Shown here: piece after piece, positions 1-8,949 of the stretch
Layout: each line of letters opens with the position of its first letter
How positions within the stretch are numbered: position 1 is the first letter of the stretch
NCBI GenBank assembly: GCA_046348545.1
Contig: JAXMEB010000002.1
Span: 124,001-188,000 of the forward strand
Source: JAXMEB01 sp046348545
GTDB lineage: Bacteria > Pseudomonadota > Gammaproteobacteria > Berkiellales > Berkiellaceae
Length of the DNA: 64,000 nucleotides
Reading direction: 5' to 3'
Program-made: the position numbers and the translations under genes
The notes under the pieces: model-generated
What the model was told of the DNA's origin: nothing
What the model saw: the letters and a program-made list of their open reading frames with translations, nothing else
The model's database searches: none

Positions 1-1059
1 ATTCAAAAAATAATGAATTGAAGAAAGTCCAATGCTGACTTTTATTTTTCCATGAGTTGCTACTCGATCGTTGCTGCGAGTTGGACGCTGTGTCCAGGAA
101 GTGTATAATTTCTCGAGTAAGATGGAGTTTATCATTTGCTCAAGCGCAGAGAGTTGAGTATCATTTTTCTCAGGAGACTTGGATTCTTTAATCTCAATAA
201 TTTTAGAAATGTACTTAACAAGTTTATCTAAATCTAACGATAAGATTTTGCCAGTCTGAGGTGAACTATGCGTCCCTTCTTGATAAGTAGGCCCTGTGTC
301 TTTATCGAGATTTACAATAATAAATTCATGAGGCGTATTTTCAATTGGTTTTAAATTGACGTGTTTTATCCACTCTTCCAGAAGATAGTCAAGCTGTTGG
401 ATTTCTTTTTGAGATAATCTAAAAGGATTTGAGGCTTCCATGAGCAGACAATGTTTGTAAGCATCTAAGATAGTCTTATGGCGAATTTGTACAAGATTAT
501 CTTCTGTTATTAGTTTGGTGGCAAGATGCTGTTTTTCAGAAAAACTATAAAGCCTATGGATTTCAAGCCATAAACCCTCTGGCGGGGAAGCGTAGAGCTG
601 GTAAGAAGTCGATAGAATTTTGTATTGAAATGTCATTAATCGATAGATAGCCATGAGTAACATTTTTTTATGCATTCTGTTACTAGAAAGCTGATCGATA
701 ACGATACGATAGCCCTCAGCTGCTTCTAATCGCAGCGTTTGGATTAAGAGTGCTATCTTGTTTTTCTTCACAGCAACTGGTTGTGAATCCTCAAATATTT
801 TCTTGCTTAAATGAGTGCAAATAAAACTTACCGTTGGGCGCAATAATTCCATCATCTCCAATCGGGTAAGCGGTTCGAGCTGAACGCTGTGCATGTCGTG
901 CATGACTAAATAGATTTTCTTCGCCGCAACGCCAATATCAGATAAGGCCAGATTATTTCTCCATTGAGCCAAATGATCTGGCGTCATATCCAGTAGCGCA
1001 CTTTTTGCTTTATCCTGCTGCGAGGATGAGAACGTGATTTCATCACTCGTATTTTTCAC
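1..1059 (-). CDS. Conserved hypothetical protein, C-terminus beyond window edge
   Basis: The minus-strand frame is open from a GTG at 1059 to base 1 (353 codons) with no stop, so the C-terminus lies outside. A purine-rich ribosome site (AAAGGGAG) sits five bases before the GTG. The protein begins MKNTSDEITFSSS, has no signal peptide or membrane segment, and is rich in amphipathic helix, for example LDMTPDHLAQWRNNL near residue 20. At the edge it reads GKIKVSIGLSSIHYFL. This layout recalls the long PilZ-type cyclic-di-GMP receptor proteins of gammaproteobacteria, in which a helical region precedes the PilZ barrel. The barrel would be outside the window, so the family guess is weak. It is transcribed away from epmB, which ends on the same strand 70 bp upstream. 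Confidence 0.7.
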   Translation of the reverse strand, partial: MKNTSDEITFSSSQQDKAKSALLDMTPDHLAQWRNNLALSDIGVAAKKIYLVMHDMHSVQLEPLTRLEMMELLRPTVSFICTHLSKKIFEDSQPVAVKKNKIALLIQTLRLEAAEGYRIVIDQLSSNRMHKKMLLMAIYRLMTFQYKILSTSYQLYASPPEGLWLEIHRLYSFSEKQHLATKLITEDNLVQIRHKTILDAYKHCLLMEASNPFRLSQKEIQQLDYLLEEWIKHVNLKPIENTPHEFIIVNLDKDTGPTYQEGTHSSPQTGKILSLDLDKLVKYISKIIEIKESKSPEKNDTQLSALEQMINSILLEKLYTSWTQRPTRSNDRVATHGKIKVSIGLSSIHYFLN

Positions 1060-1129
1060 AGCGGCTCCCTTTCAAATTCAGCTAAGACCTATCATTTACT
1101 AATATCGGTGTTTTAAAGTATAACTTAAA

Positions 1130-2134
1130 CTAGATAGACAGAGGGATTTTATTAGGTTTAAACGCTTGTTCTTGAACAAAGCGAGGGACAAGATACCCTG
1201 GAAGGTTAGACAGTAAGTCCGCGTAGAGCTCTTTTATTTTTTCTTTAGGCACTTCAAAATGAGCTGTATTTTCAATCGGATCTAATTGATTAATATAATA
1301 GGGCATAATCCCATGTTCAAATAAACGATGGGATAACGCTATTAATGTCTCTGCATTATCATTAATCCCTTTTAATAACACGCTTTGATTTAGAACAGTC
1401 ACGCCTGCCGCTTTTAACAGCGTGACCGCTGCTTTTATGTCGTTACATAGTTCGTTGGGATGATTACAATGCAGCACCATCACAACTTGAACTTTGATAT
1501 GTTTGACTAGCGTTAAAAAACTGTCATCAATTCGTTCTGGTACTGTGATTGGAAAACGCGTATGAAACCTTAAAATTTTGATATGCTCACTTGCTGTCAT
1601 TTTTTCAATCACTGACTGTAAGTAACGATCGGGTGCAAAGAGTGGATCGCCACCACTTAAGATGACTTCATGAATATTGTTATCTTTTGCAATGTAATCT
1701 GCAATATTGTCAAATGCACTTAAGTTAATATTATTTTCGTCATATGGAAAATGACGTCTAAAGCAATATCGACAATGAATTGGGCACCGCGTTGCGGGAA
1801 TCACCAGAACCCTATTTTTAAATTTATGGATTAATCCTGGCAACGGGTTTTGGAGCCGCTCTGCCAAGGGATCAGGTACAAAGCCATCAGTTTGTTCGCT
1901 CTCAAACTTAACTGGAAGGACTTGCCGAAGCAAGGGGTCATTGGGATCACCCTGTTTCATCTTTGCAACGAAAGATAAAGGAACTTTCATGCCAAAATTG
2001 TTTTCGGTCCAAGGGATGGCATCGCTGGATAAATTCAGGGCTTTGAGGAGTGCGCGTGGATCAGTCAGCGCGGTTTTGAGGGCGTTTTGCCAGGGGCGCT
2101 GGCTTTGCGCTTTAACTTTGATCTGGGGTATCAT
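1130..2134 (-). CDS. epmB: EF-P (R)-beta-lysine isomerase (lysine 2,3-aminomutase type)
   Basis: EpmB converts (S)-alpha-lysine to (R)-beta-lysine, the donor used by EpmA to modify elongation factor P. It is a radical-SAM, PLP-dependent enzyme. The 334-residue protein has the CxxxCxxC cluster ligands at C117, C121 and C124 (RCPIHCRYCF), the SGGDPL motif near residue 160, and a C-terminal GYLVPRF segment typical of the short aminomutase branch. It lacks the long C-terminal oligomerisation region of clostridial lysine 2,3-aminomutase, as expected for EpmB. It is divergent from efp, with 78 bp between the two starts, and epmA follows efp, so the whole modification set is together. No strong ribosome site is seen at the ATG. 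Confidence 0.96.
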   Translation of the reverse strand: MIPQIKVKAQSQRPWQNALKTALTDPRALLKALNLSSDAIPWTENNFGMKVPLSFVAKMKQGDPNDPLLRQVLPVKFESEQTDGFVPDPLAERLQNPLPGLIHKFKNRVLVIPATRCPIHCRYCFRRHFPYDENNINLSAFDNIADYIAKDNNIHEVILSGGDPLFAPDRYLQSVIEKMTASEHIKILRFHTRFPITVPERIDDSFLTLVKHIKVQVVMVLHCNHPNELCNDIKAAVTLLKAAGVTVLNQSVLLKGINDNAETLIALSHRLFEHGIMPYYINQLDPIENTAHFEVPKEKIKELYADLLSNLPGYLVPRFVQEQAFKPNKIPLSI

Positions 2135-2212
2135 CTACGGTTTCATTTCTGGCCTACTAGGCGCTGGATCATACACAATTTTTAATCAAATTCCGATGGG
2201 AAGGGGCGGTTT

Positions 2213-2785
2213 ATGAGCATACTCAGTACAAGTGAATTTAGAAACGGCGTTAAAGTGTTACTTGAAAACGAGCCCTGTGTGATTCTGGAGAATGAGTTTG
2301 TAAAGCCTGGTAAAGGCCAGGCGTTCAATCGCGTGAAGCTTCGCAATTTGAAAACAGGCCGTGTGCTTGAAAAAACGTTTAAATCAGGTGATACCTTGCC
2401 GGCTGCAGACGTGATGGACACGGAAATGCAGTTTCTGTATTTTGACGGTGAGCAGTACCACTTTATGGTTCAAGACACGTTTGAACAACATGAAATTTCC
2501 CCAACAATAGTTAGTGACTCTTCTAAGTGGCTTCAGGAAAACGATATTTGTATCGTCACGCTTTTTAATGGCTTGCCACTTTCTGTTACCCCTCCGAACT
2601 TTGTTGTTCTGGAAATCACTGAAACTGATCCTGGCTTAAGAGGCGATACTTCTGGGGGCGGTGGTAAAGCTGCTACTTTATCAACCGGTGCAGTGGTCCG
2701 TGTACCGCTTTTTGTCCAAACTGGTGAAAAAATCAAAGTAGACACACGCACAGCTGAATATGTTTCTCGTGTCAAAGATGAGTGA
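2213..2785 (+). CDS. efp: Elongation factor P
   Basis: EF-P binds stalled ribosomes between the P and E sites and promotes peptide bond formation at polyproline stretches. The protein has the usual three-domain EF-P length (190 residues). The modified lysine is K34 in the loop KPGKGQAF, the same position as in E. coli. The C-terminal OB domain holds the GLRGDTSGGGGKAATLSTGA signature and ends RTAEYVSRVKDE. A good ribosome site (AAGGGGCGG) precedes the ATG. The stop codon overlaps the epmA start, and epmB is divergent upstream, so substrate and both modifying enzymes are co-located. No EpmC hydroxylase is in the window. Confidence 0.98.
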   Translation: MSILSTSEFRNGVKVLLENEPCVILENEFVKPGKGQAFNRVKLRNLKTGRVLEKTFKSGDTLPAADVMDTEMQFLYFDGEQYHFMVQDTFEQHEISPTIVSDSSKWLQENDICIVTLFNGLPLSVTPPNFVVLEITETDPGLRGDTSGGGGKAATLSTGAVVRVPLFVQTGEKIKVDTRTAEYVSRVKDE

Positions 2786-3746
2786 TAGTCATTTGTGGCG
2801 TCCCAGTGCCGATATTGAGACGCTAAAAGCGCGGGCTAGTATCATCGACACGATTCGTGCTTTTTTCAAAGCCCGAGAGATCTTAGAGGTCGATGTCCCC
2901 TTGCTGAGTCAAGGGGTTGCGCTGGATCCAGGCTTACATGCATTTTCGTGCTCATCCTCTAAGACGAGGTATTTCCTGCAAACCTCGCCGGAATTTGCAA
3001 TGAAAAGGCTGCTCGCTGCAGGGAGTGGTCCGATTTATTATTTAGGTAAAGCCTGCCGTTTTGATGAAATGGGTCGTTGGCATAATCCTGAATTCACCAT
3101 GCTAGAATGGTATCGACCAGGTTGGTTACCAGATGCATTGATACAAGAAACCAGCGATTTACTGAGTGAAATTCTTCATACCCCCACACCAATACAAACA
3201 ACCTATCAGGCCCTTTTTGAAACTTATTTTGGAGTGAATCCACATCAAGCGTCTGCATCAGAATTGATGGAGATTGCTAAAGCGCAAGATTGGTATATGG
3301 CATCTATTTCGGAAGAAGATAAAGCTTCTTGGCTTGATTTACTATTCAGTCATGGGATTGAGCCTAAACTGGGCTGGGAAGCGCCGAGTGTTGTTGTCGA
3401 ATTTCCAATTTGCCAAGCGTCTTTGTCAAAAGGAATGCTCAATACAGCAGGTGAATGGGTAGCTGCTCGTTTTGAGTTTTATTTAAAAGGCATGGAGCTT
3501 GCGAATGGCTACCATGAATTAACCGATCCGCGTTTACAATTAGAGCGATTTGAAAATGATTTGGCAGAAAGAAGCAAGCTGGGTATAGAAGCCAATTTAC
3601 CCATTGATTACCATTTAGTGAATGCCTTGGAAGCAGGCATGCCAGATAGCTGTGGCATTGCCTTAGGGGTTGATCGATTAATGATGATTGCACTACAGAA
3701 AGATCACATTAAGGAAATTTTAGCCTTTGATTTTGAAAGAGCTTAA
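2778..3746 (+). CDS. epmA: EF-P lysyltransferase (truncated LysRS paralogue)
   Basis: EpmA (PoxA/GenX/YjeA) ligates (R)-beta-lysine to Lys34 of EF-P. It is a class II lysyl-tRNA synthetase core without the anticodon-binding domain, and the 322-residue length fits that. Motif 2 is visible as CRFDEMGRWHNPEFTMLEW and motif 3 as GIALGVDRLMMIAL near the C-terminus. An in-frame ATG exists at 2760, but the homologous start is ATG 2778 (MSDSHLWRPSADIE), which overlaps the efp stop in ATGAGTGA, implying translational coupling. It meets psd convergently with a 4-bp overlap. Confidence 0.96.
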   Translation: MSDSHLWRPSADIETLKARASIIDTIRAFFKAREILEVDVPLLSQGVALDPGLHAFSCSSSKTRYFLQTSPEFAMKRLLAAGSGPIYYLGKACRFDEMGRWHNPEFTMLEWYRPGWLPDALIQETSDLLSEILHTPTPIQTTYQALFETYFGVNPHQASASELMEIAKAQDWYMASISEEDKASWLDLLFSHGIEPKLGWEAPSVVVEFPICQASLSKGMLNTAGEWVAARFEFYLKGMELANGYHELTDPRLQLERFENDLAERSKLGIEANLPIDYHLVNALEAGMPDSCGIALGVDRLMMIALQKDHIKEILAFDFERA

Positions 3747-4600
3747 ATAAACTCTCCGATTTTCTCACCCATGCGGATGCTTTGACCTGTTCCTAAATGA
3801 TCAGCAAATCGAATTTGATTTTTTGGAAATAAGCAAATTACGGTTGAGCCGAGGCTAAAGTAGCCGATTTCCTGTCCCTTCTCAAAGTAGATACGTTGAG
3901 TATCTGAATCGCTGTAATGGAAGGTTGTGACCCCTTTTGTACTGGGTGCAACCATGCCGGCCCAGGTTGTGTGAATGCTGCCAACAATCATAGCGCCGAC
4001 CATGATCACAATCATGGGGCCTTTTTGAGTTTGAAACATCATGACAACACGTTCATTACGACTGAATAAATTTGGAATATGTGCGGCTGTTTTGAAGTTG
4101 ACTGAGAACAATTTTCCAGGGATATATCGCATCCATTGGAGCTGAGCGTTTGTGGGTATATGTACGCGGTGATAATCTTTAGGGGCGAGGTAGGCAATCA
4201 GATATTGCCCTTGATTGAAGGTGTTTGCGGTGCCAGCGTCACCAATTAATTCGGCAATCTTAAAAGCAGCATGTTTAACTTGCATTGATTTTTCAGCTGA
4301 AATGATACCCGTCTGATAAATGGTGCCATCACAGGGGGAAGCTAAGACCTCAAGACCTTCAGCAATGGGTCTAGTGCCTACTTTTAAGTTCCTTGTGAAA
4401 AATGAATTGAAGTTTTCAAACTTGGTTGGATCATTTATTTCAGCATCAGATAAATCAACCTGATATTTTTTTATGAAACGCTGAATAATAAAGTTTTTAA
4501 TGCTTGGGCACTCGATACTGGCAACCCAGCCGGAAAATCGAGACAAGGCATGTTGTGGTGCTAGTGATTGCGAAATAACATTGAGAGGCTTTGAGCTCAT
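3743..4600 (-). CDS. psd: Phosphatidylserine decarboxylase proenzyme
   Basis: Psd makes phosphatidylethanolamine at the inner membrane by a self-cleaved, pyruvoyl-dependent mechanism. The cleavage site LGST is near the C-terminus (FSLGSTVICLF) and the catalytic DYHRVH motif lies mid-protein. The open frame extends to 4777, but that would overlap rsgA by more than 100 bp and add a non-homologous hydrophobic segment. The ATG at 4600 (MSSKPLNVISQ), followed by the family-typical PQHALSRFSGW, gives 285 residues, the normal size. No clear Shine-Dalgarno sequence is seen there, so the exact start is uncertain. It lies downstream of rsgA on the same strand, as in E. coli. Confidence 0.95.
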   Translation of the reverse strand: MSSKPLNVISQSLAPQHALSRFSGWVASIECPSIKNFIIQRFIKKYQVDLSDAEINDPTKFENFNSFFTRNLKVGTRPIAEGLEVLASPCDGTIYQTGIISAEKSMQVKHAAFKIAELIGDAGTANTFNQGQYLIAYLAPKDYHRVHIPTNAQLQWMRYIPGKLFSVNFKTAAHIPNLFSRNERVVMMFQTQKGPMIVIMVGAMIVGSIHTTWAGMVAPSTKGVTTFHYSDSDTQRIYFEKGQEIGYFSLGSTVICLFPKNQIRFADHLGTGQSIRMGEKIGEFI

Positions 4601-4670
4601 ATTTGAAATGATTAATAGACTAGAAAACCCTATTATAACAAACAGGCTGGCATATGCCAAAGACAAGAAT

Positions 4671-5681
4671 CTATCCGGCCAGATTTTTTGCAAGCAAATG
4701 AAAATGTTTAAGCCGCCATTCGGCAATGTGACCTTCGGCAACGGCTGCTTGAATCGCGCAGCCAGGTTCTTTTTCATGATAACAATCTCTAAATTTACAT
4801 TGTCCGATTAAGGGTACAAATTCGGTAAATCCCTTCTCAAGCACTTCTCGAGTGAGATGCCAAAGGCCAAATTCTCGGATACCGGGCGAATCGATGATAT
4901 TGCCGCCTTCGGGGAGATGGTACAACATGGCTGTTGTTGTCGTATGGCGACCTTTGCCGGATGCTTCTGAAATAGCGCCAATTTGAATCGTTGCATTCGG
5001 GATCAGTGCGGCAATCAGCGAAGATTTTCCGACGCCGGATTGGCCCACCACGACACTGGTTAGATGATTAATATGGGTTTGTAAATTTTTTAAACCCTGT
5101 TTGGAGGTGGTACTGACCGTCACCACCTGATGTCCGAGTTTTTCGTAACTGTTGACGAGCTCAATCAGCGGTGAAGCAGAGGCAGAGGGTATTAAATCGA
5201 ATTTGTTTAAGACCAGTATAGGCTCAATGTTGAGCCAATTCGCGGCTACCAGATATCGATCGATGGTGGTTGCTAAAGGGGGGGGGGAGGGTGAAACGAT
5301 AATGACAATCCGGTCGACATTGGCAGCCATTAATCGTATCAGGCCATTTTGATCTGGACGGCCTAACTCGCTGGTTCTGGGCTGTCTTGCAACAATTACA
5401 CCACTGCCATCTGGAAATGCCCTCCAAATGATACGATCACCAGTGACGATACTGCCAAGATTTTGGCGTTGCGCGCAGTGATGGAGTGTGCCATCCTCAG
5501 CTTCAACAACCAGGTTAGCACCATAATGCGCGATCAGTAATCCAATTTGTTCAGGTCCAAGGGAATGGCTAGTAAGTTGTTCATCTAACGATTGCTCCCG
5601 TTTTTTTGCGCGTTCGATACGGGCATGTTGCACTTTTTGTTGATTTTCTAACTGACGTTGAGTTAAGCGACGTTTAGCCAT
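4671..5681 (-). CDS. rsgA: Ribosome small-subunit GTPase RsgA
   Basis: RsgA is a late 30S maturation factor that binds near the decoding centre and releases RbfA on GTP hydrolysis. The protein begins with the basic MAKRRLTQRQLENQQK arm, then an OB fold, then a circularly permuted GTPase: G4 LNKFDL, G1 GQSGVGKSSL, G3 DSPGIREFGLW, in that order. A C-terminal zinc-binding segment follows, CKFRDCYHEKEPGC. Length 336 is normal. The coding strand contains a run of ten C (plus-strand G10 at 5278-5287) that encodes consecutive prolines in SPSPPPLATT. Such a tract could slip during replication, but here the frame is intact. It is divergent from orn by 42 bp. Confidence 0.97.
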   Translation of the reverse strand: MAKRRLTQRQLENQQKVQHARIERAKKREQSLDEQLTSHSLGPEQIGLLIAHYGANLVVEAEDGTLHHCAQRQNLGSIVTGDRIIWRAFPDGSGVIVARQPRTSELGRPDQNGLIRLMAANVDRIVIIVSPSPPPLATTIDRYLVAANWLNIEPILVLNKFDLIPSASASPLIELVNSYEKLGHQVVTVSTTSKQGLKNLQTHINHLTSVVVGQSGVGKSSLIAALIPNATIQIGAISEASGKGRHTTTTAMLYHLPEGGNIIDSPGIREFGLWHLTREVLEKGFTEFVPLIGQCKFRDCYHEKEPGCAIQAAVAEGHIAEWRLKHFHLLAKNLAG

Positions 5682-5723
5682 ATTTAAATATCAGAACAGG
5701 TAGGACTTTTAAAGGATAACATC

Positions 5724-6284
5724 ATGACACAAAGCTCAAACAATCTGGTTTGGCTGGATCTAGAAATGACGGGATTAGACCCTCAAAGCGATCATATTCT
5801 TGAGATTGCCACAATCGTCACCGATGAGCAATTAAATATTGTGGCAGAAGGGCCTTCGATTGCCATTCACCAATCGGGTGAAGTACTCGCCAAAATGGAT
5901 GCTTGGTGTCAAAAGCAGCATGGTCAATCTGGATTAACTCAAAGAGTGCGCGATAGTGAATGGACTCTGCAGCAAGCTGAGATAAAAACGTTGAATTTTT
6001 TAAAAACATACGTTGTCCCTAAGTCATCTCCAATCTGCGGCAATTCAATTTGCCAGGATAGAAGGTTCTTGTACCAATGGATGCCACAATTAGAGGCTTT
6101 TTTTCATTATCGCAATTTGGATGTGAGTACGGTGAAGGAGTTGGCGCGGCGTTGGATCCCTAAATTAGCAGAGGGTTTTACAAAAGATTCAAAACATTTG
6201 GCCATCAGTGACATCAAAGATTCTATAGATGAACTAAAGTATTATCGAGACCATTTCTTTAAAATCCCAATGAAGGCAGATTAA
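5724..6284 (+). CDS. orn: Oligoribonuclease
   Basis: Orn degrades 2-5 nt RNA fragments, and pGpG from cyclic-di-GMP breakdown, to mononucleotides. It is a DEDDh exonuclease: D12 and E14 lie in WLDLEMTGLD, the second D region is GNSICQDRRFL, and the terminal H/D motif is HLAISDIKDSI. Length 186 matches the family (about 181 in E. coli). The ribosome site AAAGGATAACATC precedes the ATG. The stop overlaps the nnrD start (TAATG). The rsgA/orn divergent arrangement is the same as in E. coli. Confidence 0.97.
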   Translation: MTQSSNNLVWLDLEMTGLDPQSDHILEIATIVTDEQLNIVAEGPSIAIHQSGEVLAKMDAWCQKQHGQSGLTQRVRDSEWTLQQAEIKTLNFLKTYVVPKSSPICGNSICQDRRFLYQWMPQLEAFFHYRNLDVSTVKELARRWIPKLAEGFTKDSKHLAISDIKDSIDELKYYRDHFFKIPMKAD

Positions 6285-7090
6285 TGGAGAGCCAAATTTT
6301 AACTTTGAATCTAGCGCGTGCTTGGCTTTCTGCAAGATCAAAAGATGCCCATAAAGGGGATTTTGGGCATGTTCTGGTGGTAGGGGGGCAAGCTGCTGGA
6401 TTTGAAGGGGCCAGCCTGTTGGCCGGAGAGGCAGCCTTGCGTGCAGGTGCGGGATGGGTTTCCGTTGCCAGTCGACAAGTCGGGCCTATGGCATCGCGAC
6501 CTGAATTGATGATGCATCAGGTCTCAACAAAAGCCGAACTCGAACCCATTATGGCTCGTGCTTCCGTTATCGTTCTGGGGCCTGGGCTGGGACAAGACCC
6601 CAAGGCTCAAGCGCTCTGGGAGAGTGCTTTACAGACAAAGAAGCCAATCGTTCTCGATGCTGATGGGCTGAATTTACTCGCGGCTCATCCTATCAAAGCA
6701 CAGAACTGGATCTTAACCCCCCATCCGGGCGAAGCCGCTAGGTTACTGAATACCTCCGTAGCCGCTATTCAAGACGATCGATTGGCGGCAGCAAAAGCGT
6801 TGGTTGATAAATTCGGCGGTGTTGTAGTTTTAAAAGGAGCGGGTACCATAATCATAGATGCGGCAAAGTCTCCGATGGTTTGTCCGAAGTCTGTGCCATC
6901 CATGGCTAGCGGTGGTATGGGAGACGTGTTAGCTGGCTTATTAGGTGGATTGCTTGCACAAAACCTAAGCTTTTGGAAAGCTGCTGGTTTGGGTGTCATT
7001 GTACACGCGGAAGCAGCTTCGCAGTTTGGAGTGGAGCGTGGGTTATTGGCAAGTGATCTGTTTCCAACGATTGTTAAATTACTGAATTGA
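6284..7090 (+). CDS. nnrD: ADP-dependent (S)-NAD(P)H-hydrate dehydratase, stand-alone
   Basis: NnrD repairs hydrated NADH and NADPH by ATP/ADP-dependent dehydration. The sequence is a ribokinase-like fold with GHVLVVGG near residue 30, LDADGLN, LTPHPGEAARLL and the anion-hole signature ASGGMGDVLAGLLGGL near residue 205. In E. coli this domain is the C-terminal half of the bifunctional YjeF (about 515 residues), whose N-terminal half is the epimerase NnrE. Here only the dehydratase half (268 residues) is present and no epimerase gene is in the window. The ATG overlaps the orn stop by one base, and tsaE follows immediately. Confidence 0.94.
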   Translation: MESQILTLNLARAWLSARSKDAHKGDFGHVLVVGGQAAGFEGASLLAGEAALRAGAGWVSVASRQVGPMASRPELMMHQVSTKAELEPIMARASVIVLGPGLGQDPKAQALWESALQTKKPIVLDADGLNLLAAHPIKAQNWILTPHPGEAARLLNTSVAAIQDDRLAAAKALVDKFGGVVVLKGAGTIIIDAAKSPMVCPKSVPSMASGGMGDVLAGLLGGLLAQNLSFWKAAGLGVIVHAEAASQFGVERGLLASDLFPTIVKLLN

Positions 7091-7095
7091 ATGCT

Positions 7096-7575
7096 ATGGA
7101 AATACTCATATCAAATGCGACGCTAATGGAAAAGTTAGGTGTTGCGCTTAGAAAAGCACTGAAACGAGAAAAGTTAAAAACGATCATTGTTTTTTTAAAG
7201 GGTGATTTAGGTGCAGGCAAAACGACCTTTGTGCAGGGATTTATTCAAGCCTTTGGCGTGAAAGATCCTATTACCAGTCCGACCTATACTTTAGTAGAGA
7301 GTTATGAATCAGCAGCTTATATGATCCATCATTTCGACTTGTACCGATTGGATGATCCCAATGAGCTCGATTTGATAGGATTCAGAGACTATTTTGTTGA
7401 TGAGGCGTTTTGTCTGATTGAGTGGCCAGAAAAAGGGGGAGCGGTATTACCGAGCCCTGATCTGGTATTTGAAATGACCCATAAAGATGAAGCGAATCGA
7501 AATGTTCAGGTGAGTGCAGCCAGCACGCGGGGCGAGCATGTTTTAAAACAACTAGAAAAGGCGCCTTTTGGATAA
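7096..7575 (+). CDS. tsaE: tRNA t6A37 modification ATPase TsaE
   Basis: TsaE is the ATPase partner of TsaB/TsaD in threonylcarbamoyladenosine synthesis at position 37 of ANN-decoding tRNAs. The P-loop GDLGAGKTTF is at about residues 36-45, followed by GVKDPITSPTYTLVESY and HFDLYRLDDPNELDLIGF, all family signatures; the DEAFCLIEWPEKG segment is also typical. Two starts are possible: TTG at 7087, overlapping the nnrD stop, or ATG at 7096. I chose the ATG because MEILISNATLMEKLG aligns better with the usual beginning. It is coupled to the amidase gene downstream with one base between stop and start. Confidence 0.95.
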   Translation: MEILISNATLMEKLGVALRKALKREKLKTIIVFLKGDLGAGKTTFVQGFIQAFGVKDPITSPTYTLVESYESAAYMIHHFDLYRLDDPNELDLIGFRDYFVDEAFCLIEWPEKGGAVLPSPDLVFEMTHKDEANRNVQVSAASTRGEHVLKQLEKAPFG

Positions 7576-7576
7576 A

Positions 7577-8932
7577 ATGTTGTACGTTATAAGAATCGTT
7601 ACGTTGTTATGCTTGATAGCCTATAGTGCTTGGAGTGTAGCAGCCAGTCAAATTAAACAAGTGCGTGTATGGGCTGCACCTGAAAAAACCCGTGTTGTCT
7701 TTGATATCTCTGCTCCCATGGATTATCAAGTGAGTAGTTTTCAGCATCCGAATCGGATTGTACTTGATTTGTCAAAGACTGCTTGGAAAGCAAAGCTGGA
7801 CGAATCCAAGCTTCAAGAAAGTGGGATCCAAGTCATTCGGCACTCAGAGTCGGGGGAGAAACTCAAAGTTATTTTAGAGGTTGCAGAAGTTTATCAGCCG
7901 ACCGTTTTTTTATTGAAACCTAATGAAACGTATGGTCATCGTCTAGTATTGGATTTGGCTCCAGCTCCAGCTGATCAGAAGGCAGTTCAAGGGCCTATTG
8001 TTGAAGCGCCGGCTGTCAAAGATTCGATGGGAATTATTCGCTCTGCAAAGGGGCATCGGGAATTTATCATTGCATTGGATGCCGGTCATGGTGGAGAAGA
8101 TCCAGGTGCCGTGGGCCGCCGCTTTGGTACGCATGAAAAAGAAATTGTAATGAGTGTTGCAAGAAAACTTCAGCTGTCTATTAATCGGCATCCTGATATG
8201 CAAGCCGTTCTGATCCGTCAGGGAGATTACTTCGTCAATTTAAAAGATCGTGTAAAGCTAGCGAGGCGATTTGGCGCAGATATGTTTATCTCTTTACACG
8301 CAGATAGTTTTAACAATCCAAAAGCCAAAGGCGCTTCGGTTTTTGTACTCTCGGATAGAGGGGCGAGCAGTGAAGCCGCAAGATGGTTAGCTGAGAAAGA
8401 AAATCGTTCAGATTTAATTGGGGGTGTAAAGCTTGACAATAAGAGTAATGTGCTTGCATCTGTGTTGCTTGATTTATCTCAAACAGCAACTCAAGTTGGT
8501 AGTGAAGAGCTCGCACAAAAAGTGATTGGTGCTTTAGGGCGAGTGACGGGTCTTCACCATCGATCGGTTCAACGTGCAGGATTTGCGGTATTGAAATCGC
8601 CTGACATTCCTTCGATTTTAGTTGAGCTCGGATTTTTATCTCATCCTAAGGGCGAGGAGGAGCTGCGGCATCCACGTCATCAGCAAGTGCTGGCAGAGGC
8701 TATTCGAGATGGTATTGAAAATTATATTAGGCCTAGAACTAAGCCATTTATGGAGCCTCAATCTGCTTGGTTGACACGTCAAAGACACATTGTTCGCCCC
8801 GGCGACACGTTGGTTAGCATTTCTTCACAATACAAAGTACCCATTGAAAAACTCAAGCAAATGAATTCAATAAATGAAACTGGCTTAAGAGCAGGACAAA
8901 AAATAATTATTCCTTTTAAGTTAGAGGTTTAG
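7577..8932 (+). CDS. amiB: N-acetylmuramoyl-L-alanine amidase, AMIN-Amidase_3-LysM
   Basis: This periplasmic amidase cleaves the peptide stem from MurNAc during septal splitting. Visible parts: an N-terminal signal peptide (hydrophobic IRIVTLLCLIAYSAW up to about residue 22), an AMIN domain for septal targeting (about 25-130), an Amidase_3 catalytic domain starting at IIALDAGHGGEDPGA with the zinc ligands H and E and later SLHADSF, and a C-terminal LysM domain (HIVRPGDTLVSISSQY). That AMIN-amidase-LysM order matches AmiB. A TTG at 7568 is an alternative start; ATG 7577 follows the tsaE stop by one base. mutL follows, as in E. coli. Confidence 0.95.
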   Translation: MLYVIRIVTLLCLIAYSAWSVAASQIKQVRVWAAPEKTRVVFDISAPMDYQVSSFQHPNRIVLDLSKTAWKAKLDESKLQESGIQVIRHSESGEKLKVILEVAEVYQPTVFLLKPNETYGHRLVLDLAPAPADQKAVQGPIVEAPAVKDSMGIIRSAKGHREFIIALDAGHGGEDPGAVGRRFGTHEKEIVMSVARKLQLSINRHPDMQAVLIRQGDYFVNLKDRVKLARRFGADMFISLHADSFNNPKAKGASVFVLSDRGASSEAARWLAEKENRSDLIGGVKLDNKSNVLASVLLDLSQTATQVGSEELAQKVIGALGRVTGLHHRSVQRAGFAVLKSPDIPSILVELGFLSHPKGEEELRHPRHQQVLAEAIRDGIENYIRPRTKPFMEPQSAWLTRQRHIVRPGDTLVSISSQYKVPIEKLKQMNSINETGLRAGQKIIIPFKLEV

Positions 8933-8949
8933 TTGAACTCGAGAATTCA

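Noticed and set aside
1941..2216. 91-codon plus-strand frame antisense to epmB and into efp
   Set aside because: Antisense shadow of epmB, whose product is clearly recognisable.
4601..4777. N-terminal extension of psd with a hydrophobic segment
   Set aside because: Overlaps rsgA by 107 bp and is not part of the family; the ATG at 4600 fits homologues.
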